Shown here piece after piece: positions 16,962 to 24,735 of a stretch of DNA of 64,000 nt. A program made the translations under genes and the position numbers. Origin of the DNA: Oscillospiraceae bacterium (GTDB taxonomy: Bacteria > Bacillota > Clostridia > Oscillospirales > Acutalibacteraceae). The stretch spans positions 1 to 64,000 of the forward strand of contig CADCLS010000009.1 in the NCBI GenBank assembly GCA_902802375.1, given 5' to 3'. Each line of letters starts with the position of its first letter. The first letter of the stretch is position 1. Under the pieces are notes generated by a model. It did not search any database, had not been told where the DNA came from, and worked only from the letters and a program-made list of their open reading frames with translations.

Positions 16962-18494
16962 ATGGAAGATAAATGTATGAAAACCTCAGTTTTTACCCTT
17001 GAAACCGTTTTTAAGGATGCCGCGGAAGTGCCGATAGATATTGATTTTAATTTACCTGATTATTGTCCTGAAGTATCACGAATACTAAAATGCCGCGCAG
17101 TACCCCGAATAGCAGCTAAGAGTGCAAACGGCAGAAGCGTAACTGTTGACGGCGGCGTTACTATCACTTTAATATATTCCGATGAGGACAATATGATTAA
17201 CTCTTATGAGTACCAGTATCCGTTCTCAAAGACCTTTGATTCAGGTGTAGACCTCGACTCAGCGGTACTTGATGCAAATGTCAAATGCGAGTACATAAAC
17301 TGCCGTGCGGTAACGGAACGAAAAATCGACATCCACGGTGCTATTAGTGTAAACATTACAGCTCGCCGCAGAAAGAACCGGGAAATAATAAGCGATATTG
17401 ACGATGAGAATATTGAGCTTATGCGCGCCGCGGCGCCTGCCACAATGCCGATAGGTCAATCGGAAAAATATGTGATAGTTGAAGAAGAGCTTGAAATTGG
17501 TTCCTCACAGCCTGATATACGGTGCCTTGTAAGGTATGACGCGGATGTCAGCATATCCGAGTGCAAGCTTCTTGCAGGTAAGGCAATAGTAAAAGGCGAA
17601 ATGGCTGTGAGCCTGCTTTATCGCTCGGATGACGGCGAACTTCAGACATTCCGCAGCAATATACCGTTTAGTCAACTTCTTGAAATTGAGTCGGCAGGAG
17701 ACGACTGTATATGTGAAGCAACCGCTAATATAGCTTATCTTGAAATTAAGCCGAAAGTAAGCTCTTCTTCACCGACAAGAACATTTTCACTCGATGCAAA
17801 GTTATGTCTGCGTGCAGGAGCTTCGTGCGAAAATGATGTTGAGGTAATAACAGACGCATATTCAAGAAAGTATGAAGCCAGTATACTCAGCGACAGTGTG
17901 TGCTTTGATAAAACGGTGTATAATATAAGCGATACATTCAATATTCGCAAAGAAATAGATTTTTCGTCCGGTTCAATTTCCGCGGTATATGATATTTGGG
18001 TGACGGCAAATGTGGATAGCGTAAGATTTGAGGGCGATTGTATGATGTTAAACGGCACCGCCGTTTCAAATATTTTGGCGCGTGAGGAATCAGGGATGCC
18101 TGTATTTTATGAAAAGCCGATACCCTTCGAGTACAGCTTCAAAATACCGATAGAGGGCAAAAATTTGAAAGCTGACCCGAAGGTTAGTGTGACGGATGTA
18201 AACTATACCATTTCCGGCAGTGACAAAATGGAAATCGGGCTGAAAATGGCGGTAAACGCAGCGGTATATGAATGTGCTGATATGACTATTGTAAGCGATA
18301 TTAAAATAAACGAAAACGAACCGCTGAAGCAAACGCGGCAAGGAGCTATGACGGTATATTTTGCCGACCCGGGTGAGAGTATTTGGGAGATAGCAAGAAA
18401 GTATCTTGCCGATATATCCGAAATCAGGAGGTTAAACGGCATAAGCGAAGACAAACTTCAAAACGGACAAATGATATTGATACCGGTAAGCTGA
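16962..18494 (+). CDS. SPOCS (DUF3794) and LysM domain protein, spore-coat type
   Basis: A 510-aa protein without a signal peptide. It begins with a SPOCS/DUF3794-type segment (VFKDAAEVPIDIDFNLPDYCPEVSRILKC) and holds at least two more copies of the same fold (EEELEIGSSQPDIRCLVRYDAD and the region near 300-400). A C-terminal LysM follows: VYFADPGESIWEIARKYLADI, then SEIRRLNGISEDKLQNGQMILIP. LysM binds glycans, and SPOCS domains occur in sporulation-associated proteins. The protein probably localises to the forespore envelope or coat, consistent with spoIIA genes in this window. The exact role is unknown. The start at 16962 follows TGGAG at a rather long 11 nt, so 16977 is possible. Confidence 0.85.
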   Translation: MEDKCMKTSVFTLETVFKDAAEVPIDIDFNLPDYCPEVSRILKCRAVPRIAAKSANGRSVTVDGGVTITLIYSDEDNMINSYEYQYPFSKTFDSGVDLDSAVLDANVKCEYINCRAVTERKIDIHGAISVNITARRRKNREIISDIDDENIELMRAAAPATMPIGQSEKYVIVEEELEIGSSQPDIRCLVRYDADVSISECKLLAGKAIVKGEMAVSLLYRSDDGELQTFRSNIPFSQLLEIESAGDDCICEATANIAYLEIKPKVSSSSPTRTFSLDAKLCLRAGASCENDVEVITDAYSRKYEASILSDSVCFDKTVYNISDTFNIRKEIDFSSGSISAVYDIWVTANVDSVRFEGDCMMLNGTAVSNILAREESGMPVFYEKPIPFEYSFKIPIEGKNLKADPKVSVTDVNYTISGSDKMEIGLKMAVNAAVYECADMTIVSDIKINENEPLKQTRQGAMTVYFADPGESIWEIARKYLADISEIRRLNGISEDKLQNGQMILIPVS

Positions 18495-18495
18495 G

Positions 18496-18532
18496 AATAC
18501 GGGGCGGTTTTCAAGCCGCCCCGTATTTTTTG
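18496..18532 (+). terminator. Strong terminator after the SPOCS/LysM gene
   Basis: 12-bp perfect stem AATACGGGGCGG (18496-18507) and CCGCCCCGTATT (18516-18527), followed by TTTTG. Confidence 0.93.
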
Positions 18533-18561
18533 TTGACTTTAATTCTGCCATAATGTAAAAT
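18533..18561 (+). promoter_or_regulatory. Promoter of the pyrH-to-polC block
   Basis: TTGACT (18533-18538), 17-bp spacer, TAAAAT (18556-18561). It is the only clear promoter before the tightly packed genes from pyrH to polC. Confidence 0.8.
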
Positions 18562-18596
18562 GGTATAAATAAATCATACTATTTAGAGGTGGAGTT

Positions 18597-19301
18597 ATGA
18601 AACCTGTTTACAAGAGAGTTTTACTTAAGCTCAGTGGCGAAGTTTTGGCAGGAGAAAAGGGAACCGGCATTGATTTTAATAAGGTTACAGATGTTTGCAA
18701 ACGCATTAAAACCTGCGTAGATATGGGTGTTCAGGTTGCTATAGTTGTAGGCGGAGGAAACTTCTGGCGCGGCAGGTCAAGTGGCGATATGGATAGGACC
18801 CGTGCCGACCATATGGGTATGCTTGCAACAACCATAAATTCGTTAGCTCTTTGCGACGCACTCGAGCAGCTTGGTGTAACCTCCCGCGTGCAGACTGCTA
18901 TTGAAATGCGGCAGATAGCCGAGCCGTATATTAGAAATAAGGCAATCAGACATCTTGAAAAGGGCAGAGTAGTCATTTTCGGATGTGGAACGGGTAACCC
19001 GTTCTTCTCAACCGATACCGCAGCGGCACTTCGTGCGGCTGAGATAGGCGCTGATGTAATATTCAAGGCAACAAATGTTGACGGCGTTTACGATAGTGAC
19101 CCGAAGCTTAATCCTGACGCTAAGAAGTTTGATAAGCTTACACATCACGAGGTTTTGGCGCGTGAGCTTCATGTTATGGATAGCACTGCCGCATCTCTTT
19201 GTATGGATAACGGCATTAAAATTCTCGTTTTCAATCTTAACAATCCCGATAACATAGTATCGGCTATGACCGGTGATACTATCGGTACACTTGTAGAGTA
19301 A
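18597..19301 (+). CDS. pyrH: UMP kinase
   Basis: Cytoplasmic kinase converting UMP to UDP for RNA, DNA and UDP-sugar synthesis. Its 234 aa belong to the amino-acid-kinase fold, not the nucleoside-monophosphate kinase fold. Visible motifs are [17 protein letters not shown] at the N-terminus, [11 protein letters not shown] near residues 54-64, [17 protein letters not shown] near 129-145 and [13 protein letters not shown] near 155-170. Usual neighbours rpsB and tsf are missing upstream; a spore-type gene sits there instead. The start has GAGGTGGAG. Confidence 0.97.
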   Translation: MKPVYKRVLLKLSGEVLAGEKGTGIDFNKVTDVCKRIKTCVDMGVQVAIVVGGGNFWRGRSSGDMDRTRADHMGMLATTINSLALCDALEQLGVTSRVQTAIEMRQIAEPYIRNKAIRHLEKGRVVIFGCGTGNPFFSTDTAAALRAAEIGADVIFKATNVDGVYDSDPKLNPDAKKFDKLTHHEVLARELHVMDSTAASLCMDNGIKILVFNLNNPDNIVSAMTGDTIGTLVE

Positions 19302-19311
19302 GGAGTATATT

Positions 19312-19866
19312 ATGGAACAACTGTTTAAGACCACCGAAGAAAAAATGAATAAGACCATTGAGGCACTCGAACGCGAGTATAAGTCTGTGAGAGCAGGCAG
19401 AGCTACCGCCGCAGTTTTGGAGCGCATTTCGGTAGACTATTACGGTGTGCCTACACCTGTTCATCAGATGGCGGCGATAAGCGTGCCCGAGGCGCGTACC
19501 CTTATCATTCAGCCTTGGGATTCATCAACTCTTAAAGAAATTGAAAAGGCGATACTCACTTCCGATATCGGTATTAATCCGCAAAATGACGGTAAAATAA
19601 TACGCCTTAATTTTCCGCCCCTTACCGAAGAGCGCAGAAAAGAGATAGTAAAAGATGTGCGCAAAAAAGGTGAGGACGCTAAGGTTGCTATAAGAAATCA
19701 GCGCAGAAGCGCGCTTGATGACCTTAAAGCGCTTAAAAAGAATAATCAGATTACTGAGGACGATGAGTCTAACGGTGAAAAGAAAATTCAAAATCTTACC
19801 GATAAATTCTGCAAGGAGATTGACAGTATTGCTTCGGTAAAGGAAAAGGAAATAATGGAAATATAA
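19312..19866 (+). CDS. frr: Ribosome recycling factor
   Basis: Splits post-termination ribosomes together with EF-G. The 184 aa match the family. The N-terminal TIEALEREYKSVRAGRATAAVLERI and the central PPLTEERRKEIVKDVRKKGEDAKVAIRNQRR are the conserved helices of the long three-helix bundle. It is 10 nt after pyrH, with AAGGAG as ribosome site. The pyrH-frr-uppS-cdsA order is widely conserved in Firmicutes. Confidence 0.97.
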   Translation: MEQLFKTTEEKMNKTIEALEREYKSVRAGRATAAVLERISVDYYGVPTPVHQMAAISVPEARTLIIQPWDSSTLKEIEKAILTSDIGINPQNDGKIIRLNFPPLTEERRKEIVKDVRKKGEDAKVAIRNQRRSALDDLKALKKNNQITEDDESNGEKKIQNLTDKFCKEIDSIASVKEKEIMEI

Positions 19867-19883
19867 TCTTGGGGGATAGTTAA

Positions 19884-20600
19884 TTGTTCTTTAAGAAGAA
19901 AGAAAAAAGTGTTCAGCGCGTACTGCCCGAGCATATTGCGATTATAATGGACGGTAACGGCAGATGGGCTAAAAAGAGGTCTTTGCCGAGAACGGCAGGT
20001 CACGCCGCCGGCTCTAAGACTTTTAAGACCATAGCACGCTATTGCAATAAAATCGGTATAAAGTATTTGACGGTCTATGCCTTTTCAACGGAGAATTGGA
20101 AAAGACCTCAGGCGGAAGTAAACAATATTATGAATATACTTCGCGATTATCTTAAAGATACTGATAGTTTCAAAGACGAAAATATAAGGCTTGAGTTTAT
20201 CGGTGATAGAGCACCGCTTGCAGACGATATAAAAGAGCTTATGCTCAAAGCCGAGGCAGACTCACAGGGTGCAACCGGCCTTCATCTTAATATCGCGCTT
20301 AATTACGGCGGCAGGGATGAAATAGTCCACGCCGTAAGAGAAATTGTAAAAGAGGGCATAAAAGCTGAGGATGTAACCGAACAGATTATAACCGACCGCC
20401 TTTACACCGCCGGTCAGCCTGACCCTGATTTTATTATAAGACCAAGTGGTGAATATAGGCTTTCGAATTATCTTATCTGGCAGTCTGCTTATGCAGAGTA
20501 TTGGTTTTCCGATATTCTATGGCCTGATTTTTCTCCGAAAGATTTAGACAGAGCGCTTGAAGATTTCAGCCGACGGAACAGAAGATTCGGCGGAGTTTAG
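19884..20600 (+). CDS. uppS: Isoprenyl transferase (undecaprenyl diphosphate synthase)
   Basis: Cis-prenyltransferase that makes the C55 lipid carrier for cell-wall synthesis. It has 238 aa. Family motifs are HIAIIMDGNGRWAKKR near residues 15-30 (catalytic Asp in MDGNGRW), TVYAFSTENWKRP near 67-79, and the C-terminal PDPDFIIRPSGEYRLSNYLIWQSAYAEY. The start is TTG at 19884, with GGGGGA 7 nt upstream; the N-terminal FFKKKEKSVQRV is a short basic extension. It directly precedes cdsA and supplies the lipid used by MraY and MurG, encoded later in the window. Confidence 0.96.
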   Translation: MFFKKKEKSVQRVLPEHIAIIMDGNGRWAKKRSLPRTAGHAAGSKTFKTIARYCNKIGIKYLTVYAFSTENWKRPQAEVNNIMNILRDYLKDTDSFKDENIRLEFIGDRAPLADDIKELMLKAEADSQGATGLHLNIALNYGGRDEIVHAVREIVKEGIKAEDVTEQIITDRLYTAGQPDPDFIIRPSGEYRLSNYLIWQSAYAEYWFSDILWPDFSPKDLDRALEDFSRRNRRFGGV

Positions 20601-20610
20601 AGGAAGATTT

Positions 20611-21477
20611 ATGAAAACAAGAATAATTTCCGCGGTTATTATGATAGCGGTTGTTATCGGCATTTTATTTGCAGGATATAAGTATAATGCGAATATTATA
20701 ATATATTTTATATCGCTTTTGGCGGTTGCGGCAACATACGAGATTTTACATACGATTGTAAAAAGCGGAACAGCTTTCAGAAAGGCGGTCGCCTGCCTTT
20801 ATGCTATGGCGGCATACTTTTCGGCTTCGGATATTTTAAGCGGTGCTTATGATGTTCTTATAAAAGACAAAGCAATAGATGAGAAGTATTTAAGTCTTTC
20901 CGTATCGGTTTTTGTTCTTTCAAGTATTATCTATTTTACGATTATTACGCTTTCTTTGATTTACTCAAAAAACGAATTCGATGTAAAAGAAATACTGGCA
21001 CTAATAGGCGTTCCTTTTGTGTACAGTGCGGCATTTGCCACACTAAATTGTATTATTACAAGACCTCAGGGAATATACTATTTATTGTTGGTGATAAATT
21101 TTTCAAGTGTTTCGGACACCGGTGCATATTTTACCGGAGTTATGTTTGGTAAGCATAAGCTGTGCGAGCGTGTAAGCCCTAAGAAAACAGTTGAAGGCGC
21201 CATAGGCGGCGTTGTGTTGAGCCTTATTGTTACCGTCGTACTTGTGAGGCTTTTCAAAGTGCCTGCAAATGTTTTTGTAATGCTTGCAGTCACGGTGGTT
21301 ATGTGCATTGTGGGTATGCTTGGCGACTTGTTTGCATCTGTACTTAAAAGAAGTGTGGGCGTTAAAGACTACAGTAATTTAATTCCGGGTCACGGTGGAA
21401 TACTCGATAGGTTTGACAGTATGCTTTTTATTTCACCTGCCGTTTTGTCTCTGATGCTTTTGGGTGTTATAAAATGA
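20611..21477 (+). CDS. cdsA: Phosphatidate cytidylyltransferase
   Basis: Integral-membrane enzyme making CDP-diacylglycerol from phosphatidic acid and CTP, the branch point of phospholipid synthesis. The 288 aa contain about seven to eight TMs. The C-terminal CdsA signature is clear: VSDTGAYFTGVMFGKHKL, then VSPKKTVEGAIGG and VKDYSNLIPGHGGILDRFDS. The start at 20611 follows AGAGGAAG; an upstream extension overlaps uppS and lacks membrane character. It overlaps dxr by 4 nt. Confidence 0.95.
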   Translation: MKTRIISAVIMIAVVIGILFAGYKYNANIIIYFISLLAVAATYEILHTIVKSGTAFRKAVACLYAMAAYFSASDILSGAYDVLIKDKAIDEKYLSLSVSVFVLSSIIYFTIITLSLIYSKNEFDVKEILALIGVPFVYSAAFATLNCIITRPQGIYYLLLVINFSSVSDTGAYFTGVMFGKHKLCERVSPKKTVEGAIGGVVLSLIVTVVLVRLFKVPANVFVMLAVTVVMCIVGMLGDLFASVLKRSVGVKDYSNLIPGHGGILDRFDSMLFISPAVLSLMLLGVIK

Positions 21478-22610
21478 AAACTATAACTATCTTAGGTTCG
21501 ACCGGCTCAATAGGCACTCAGGCGCTTGAAGTAATATCGAAAAGCAAGGATTTGACCGTGGCGGCGCTTGCCGCAGGGCGAAATATAGAGCTTCTTGAAA
21601 AACAGGCAAGAGAGTTCAGACCTCAAATTGTTGCGGTTTATGACAAAGCCGCGGCAGAAATGCTCAAAATAGCTCTCGGCGATACTGATATCAAAGTTAT
21701 TTCAGGCGAAGAGGGCGTAATAGAAGCGGCAAGTATGGGCGCAGATGTTGTGCTTACTGCGATAGTAGGCGTTGCAGGGCTTAAGCCTACCGTTGCCGCA
21801 ATAAAGTCCGGCTCGGACATTGCCCTTGCCAATAAAGAGACTATGGTTACCGCAGGACCTGTAATAAATAGGCTTTGCAAAGATTACGGCGTAAAGCTTC
21901 TGCCCGTTGATAGCGAGCATTCGGCAATTTTTCAGTCTCTTGAGGGAGTACCGAAGGGGAGTCTTAAAAAAATTATTCTTACCGCCTCAGGCGGTCCGTT
22001 TTTCGGGAAAACTAAAGAAGAACTGAAGAATGTTACCGCGCGTGAAGCGCTAAAACACCCTAACTGGTCAATGGGCGCTAAAATAACCGTTGACAGTGCT
22101 ACACTTATGAATAAAGGCCTTGAAGTAATAGAAGCGGTGCATTTGTTCGGTGTATTACCGCAGGATATAGAGGTGCTTGTTCATAGGCAAAGCATTTTAC
22201 ACTCGGCAGTTGAGCTGTCTGACGGTGCGGTTATAGGTCAAATGGGAACGCCGGATATGAAAATACCTATCCAGTATGCATTTACCTATCCACAAAGAGG
22301 AATATCTTTTGACAGACTAAGCCTTTCGGATATAGGTACGCTTACATTTACAAAACCCGATACAGATACCTTTAGATGTCTACCGCTTTGCATTGAAGCA
22401 ATAAATAAAGGCGGTCTTTATCCTGCGGCGATAAACGGCGCAAATGAGCAGTCGGTAAGTTTGTTTTTGGAAGGTAAAATAGGATTTTTGCAGATAGCAA
22501 AGCTAAACGAGGCGGCAATGCTTAATGCGGAAAGTAAAAATGAGTATACGATTGACGATATATTTGAAGCCGATGCGTTGGCTCGGCAATATGTTTTAAG
22601 TAGGGCGTGA
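21474..22610 (+). CDS. dxr: 1-deoxy-D-xylulose-5-phosphate reductoisomerase
   Basis: Second enzyme of the MEP pathway: NADPH-dependent conversion of DXP to MEP. The 378 aa start with the nucleotide-binding GSTGSIGTQALEV. The catalytic-domain motifs NKETMV near 123, PVDSEHSAIFQ near 144-154 (metal ligands) and HPNWSMGAKITVDSATLMNKGLE near 197-220 are all intact. Together with ispG downstream it shows isoprenoids are made by the MEP route, feeding uppS. Confidence 0.97.
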   Translation: MKTITILGSTGSIGTQALEVISKSKDLTVAALAAGRNIELLEKQAREFRPQIVAVYDKAAAEMLKIALGDTDIKVISGEEGVIEAASMGADVVLTAIVGVAGLKPTVAAIKSGSDIALANKETMVTAGPVINRLCKDYGVKLLPVDSEHSAIFQSLEGVPKGSLKKIILTASGGPFFGKTKEELKNVTAREALKHPNWSMGAKITVDSATLMNKGLEVIEAVHLFGVLPQDIEVLVHRQSILHSAVELSDGAVIGQMGTPDMKIPIQYAFTYPQRGISFDRLSLSDIGTLTFTKPDTDTFRCLPLCIEAINKGGLYPAAINGANEQSVSLFLEGKIGFLQIAKLNEAAMLNAESKNEYTIDDIFEADALARQYVLSRA

Positions 22611-22614
22611 TTTT

Positions 22615-23667
22615 ATTTTTTCTCTCGCGACAGTATGGAACAATGTTTGGCCGTATTTAGTTGCGGTCTTTATTTTCATAGCGCTTATTATAATTCACGA
22701 ATTCGGTCACTTTATAGCGGCGAAGATACTGGGCGTCAGGGTAAATGAATTTGCCGTAGGCTTCGGTCCTAAGCTTTTTTCAAAAAAGATAGGGGAGACG
22801 GTATACAAAGCAAATTTAATACCTTTAGGCGGTTACTGTGCTATGGAAGGAGAGGACTCAACGAGTACCGACCCGCGCGCATTTTGCAATAAAGCGGCAT
22901 GGCGCAGGTTTATAATAGTTATTATGGGCGCCACATTCAATTTGATATTGGGCTTTATCTTGGTTGCGGCGGTATTGGCGCCTGAAAAGCGTTTTGCCAC
23001 AACAGTTATAGCGGATTTTTCAGAGAATTCGTCAAGCTATCAGTCAGGGCTTAAGGCGGAAGATAAAATACTTTCGGTTGACGGCAGAAGAATTTATACC
23101 ACCTATGACCTGAGTTATGCTTTTACGAATGTTAAAGACGGTACGGTTGATATGACCGTTTTGCGAGACGGCAAAAAAACCGATATTAAAAATGTAAAAT
23201 TTGATACCGATGAAGAAAACGGCATTTCTTATATAAAGGTTGATTTCACTGTGTACGGTAGAGAAAAGACCTTTACAAGCTTTATATCCGAGACCTTCAA
23301 GACGGGTATTTCTTATTGCGCAGTGATATGGCGCTCGCTTATAGACCTGATTTCAGGCAAGTACGGTATAAGTGCAGTATCAGGTCCTGTGGGCGTTACA
23401 GCGGCAATAGGCAGTGTGGCAAAGCAAAACCTTAAGAGTTTGCTTCCGATAGCCGCGCTTATCACAATAAATCTGGGTATCTTTAATCTTTTACCTCTTC
23501 CGGCGCTTGACGGCGGCAGACTGCTTTTCATTCTCATCGAAATGGTAACAAAGAAAAAGGTGCCGGAAAAATATGAGTCGGTAGTTCATACGGTAGGATT
23601 TATAATACTCATAGGATTTATGCTTCTTATAACATTTAAGGATATTTGGTCGCTTATTTTCGGGTGA
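22615..23667 (+). CDS. rseP: RIP metalloprotease RseP, with probable ATT start
   Basis: Site-2-type intramembrane zinc protease of 350 aa that cleaves membrane-bound regulators and signal peptides. HEFGH (plus strand 22696-22710) is the zinc motif and follows a first TM. A PDZ domain lies in the middle (SYQSGLKAEDKILSVDGR), and NLLPLPALDGGRLLF near the end completes the active site. No ATG, GTG or TTG exists in frame between the upstream stop (22597) and HEFGH; the first ATG is at 22843, well past the active site. The best start is ATT at 22615, with AGTAGGG 9 nt upstream. Its flanking genes dxr and ispG are conventional. Confidence 0.9.
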   Translation: MFSLATVWNNVWPYLVAVFIFIALIIIHEFGHFIAAKILGVRVNEFAVGFGPKLFSKKIGETVYKANLIPLGGYCAMEGEDSTSTDPRAFCNKAAWRRFIIVIMGATFNLILGFILVAAVLAPEKRFATTVIADFSENSSSYQSGLKAEDKILSVDGRRIYTTYDLSYAFTNVKDGTVDMTVLRDGKKTDIKNVKFDTDEENGISYIKVDFTVYGREKTFTSFISETFKTGISYCAVIWRSLIDLISGKYGISAVSGPVGVTAAIGSVAKQNLKSLLPIAALITINLGIFNLLPLPALDGGRLLFILIEMVTKKKVPEKYESVVHTVGFIILIGFMLLITFKDIWSLIFG

Positions 23668-23671
23668 GAAT

Positions 23672-24727
23672 ATGTATACTAATAAAACAACAAAAAGGAT
23701 AAATGTCGGTTCTGTGCCGATAGGCGGTGGTGCGGATGTGAGTGTTCAATCAATGCTCGCAGTGCCGGCGCATAACATTGAGGGAAATATATCCGCCGCA
23801 AAGGCGTTAGAAGCGGCAGGTTGTGAAATTTTGCGCGTATCAGTACCGGATAAACAGGCTGTAAAAACACTCGAAAGACTTAAAGAAAATGTTGGTATAC
23901 CTATAGTCGCCGATATTCATTTTGATTGGCGTTTAGCGGTACTATCAGCCGAAGCCGGTGCTGATAAAATAAGGATAAACCCCGGCAATATAGGTGACGA
24001 AACCGGTGTGGCCGAGGTTGTAAAGGCGTGTAGATTAAAGAATATCCCTATAAGGATAGGCGTTAATTCCGGCTCACTTGAAAAAAGTATTTTGGCGCGA
24101 TACGGCGCCGTAACACCTGAAGCACTGGTGGAAAGCGGACTTTACCACATAGGACTTCTCGAAAAATATGACTTTAATGATATTGTTCTGTCTCTTAAGG
24201 CTTCAAATGTAAAAATTATGTATGATGCGTATGCTTTAGCAGCAGAAAAAATCAGTTATCCGCTTCACTTGGGAGTTACCGAGGCAGGAACTGAAAAATC
24301 AGGTGTTATAAAATCGGCGGCAGGTATCGGAGGGCTTTTGCTTCGCGGTATAGGCGATACAATAAGAATTTCCCTTACAGATGACCCTATAAAAGAGGTT
24401 GAAGCGGCGAAGGGACTTCTTAATGCCATAGGATTGAGAAAGGGCGGCATAAGGTTTGTGTCCTGCCCCACCTGCGGAAGAACAGAGATAGACTTAATCG
24501 GAATAGCAAAGGAAGCAGAGAAGCGGCTATCGGGTATAAATAAGGATATAACCGTAGCTATAATGGGTTGTATTGTAAACGGACCCGGTGAAGCGGCGGC
24601 GGCAGATATAGGAATTGCCGGCGGCAAAGGCTGCGGCGTGTTGTTTAAGAAAGGGCAGATAGTTTTTTCGCGTATACCTGAGGAAAAGTTGCTCGATACG
24701 CTGATTTCGGAAATTGAGAAAATGTAG
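23672..24727 (+). CDS. ispG: 4-hydroxy-3-methylbut-2-enyl diphosphate synthase (flavodoxin)
   Basis: Iron-sulfur enzyme of the MEP pathway, converting MEcPP to HMBPP. The 351 aa match the bacterial two-domain type. The TIM-barrel part starts RINVGSVPIGGGADVSVQSML, and RINPGNIGD is conserved. The C-terminal 4Fe-4S ligands are visible in SCPTCGRTEID and in MGCIVNGPGEA. It starts 4 nt after rseP and is followed 8 nt later by polC, so the whole block is likely one transcript. Confidence 0.96.
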   Translation: MYTNKTTKRINVGSVPIGGGADVSVQSMLAVPAHNIEGNISAAKALEAAGCEILRVSVPDKQAVKTLERLKENVGIPIVADIHFDWRLAVLSAEAGADKIRINPGNIGDETGVAEVVKACRLKNIPIRIGVNSGSLEKSILARYGAVTPEALVESGLYHIGLLEKYDFNDIVLSLKASNVKIMYDAYALAAEKISYPLHLGVTEAGTEKSGVIKSAAGIGGLLLRGIGDTIRISLTDDPIKEVEAAKGLLNAIGLRKGGIRFVSCPTCGRTEIDLIGIAKEAEKRLSGINKDITVAIMGCIVNGPGEAAAADIGIAGGKGCGVLFKKGQIVFSRIPEEKLLDTLISEIEKM

Positions 24728-24735
24728 GGACGGAA

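Noticed and set aside
22843-23667. Shorter RseP beginning at the first ATG.
   Set aside because: It would lose the HEFGH zinc site and first TM, which are plainly encoded in the same frame upstream.
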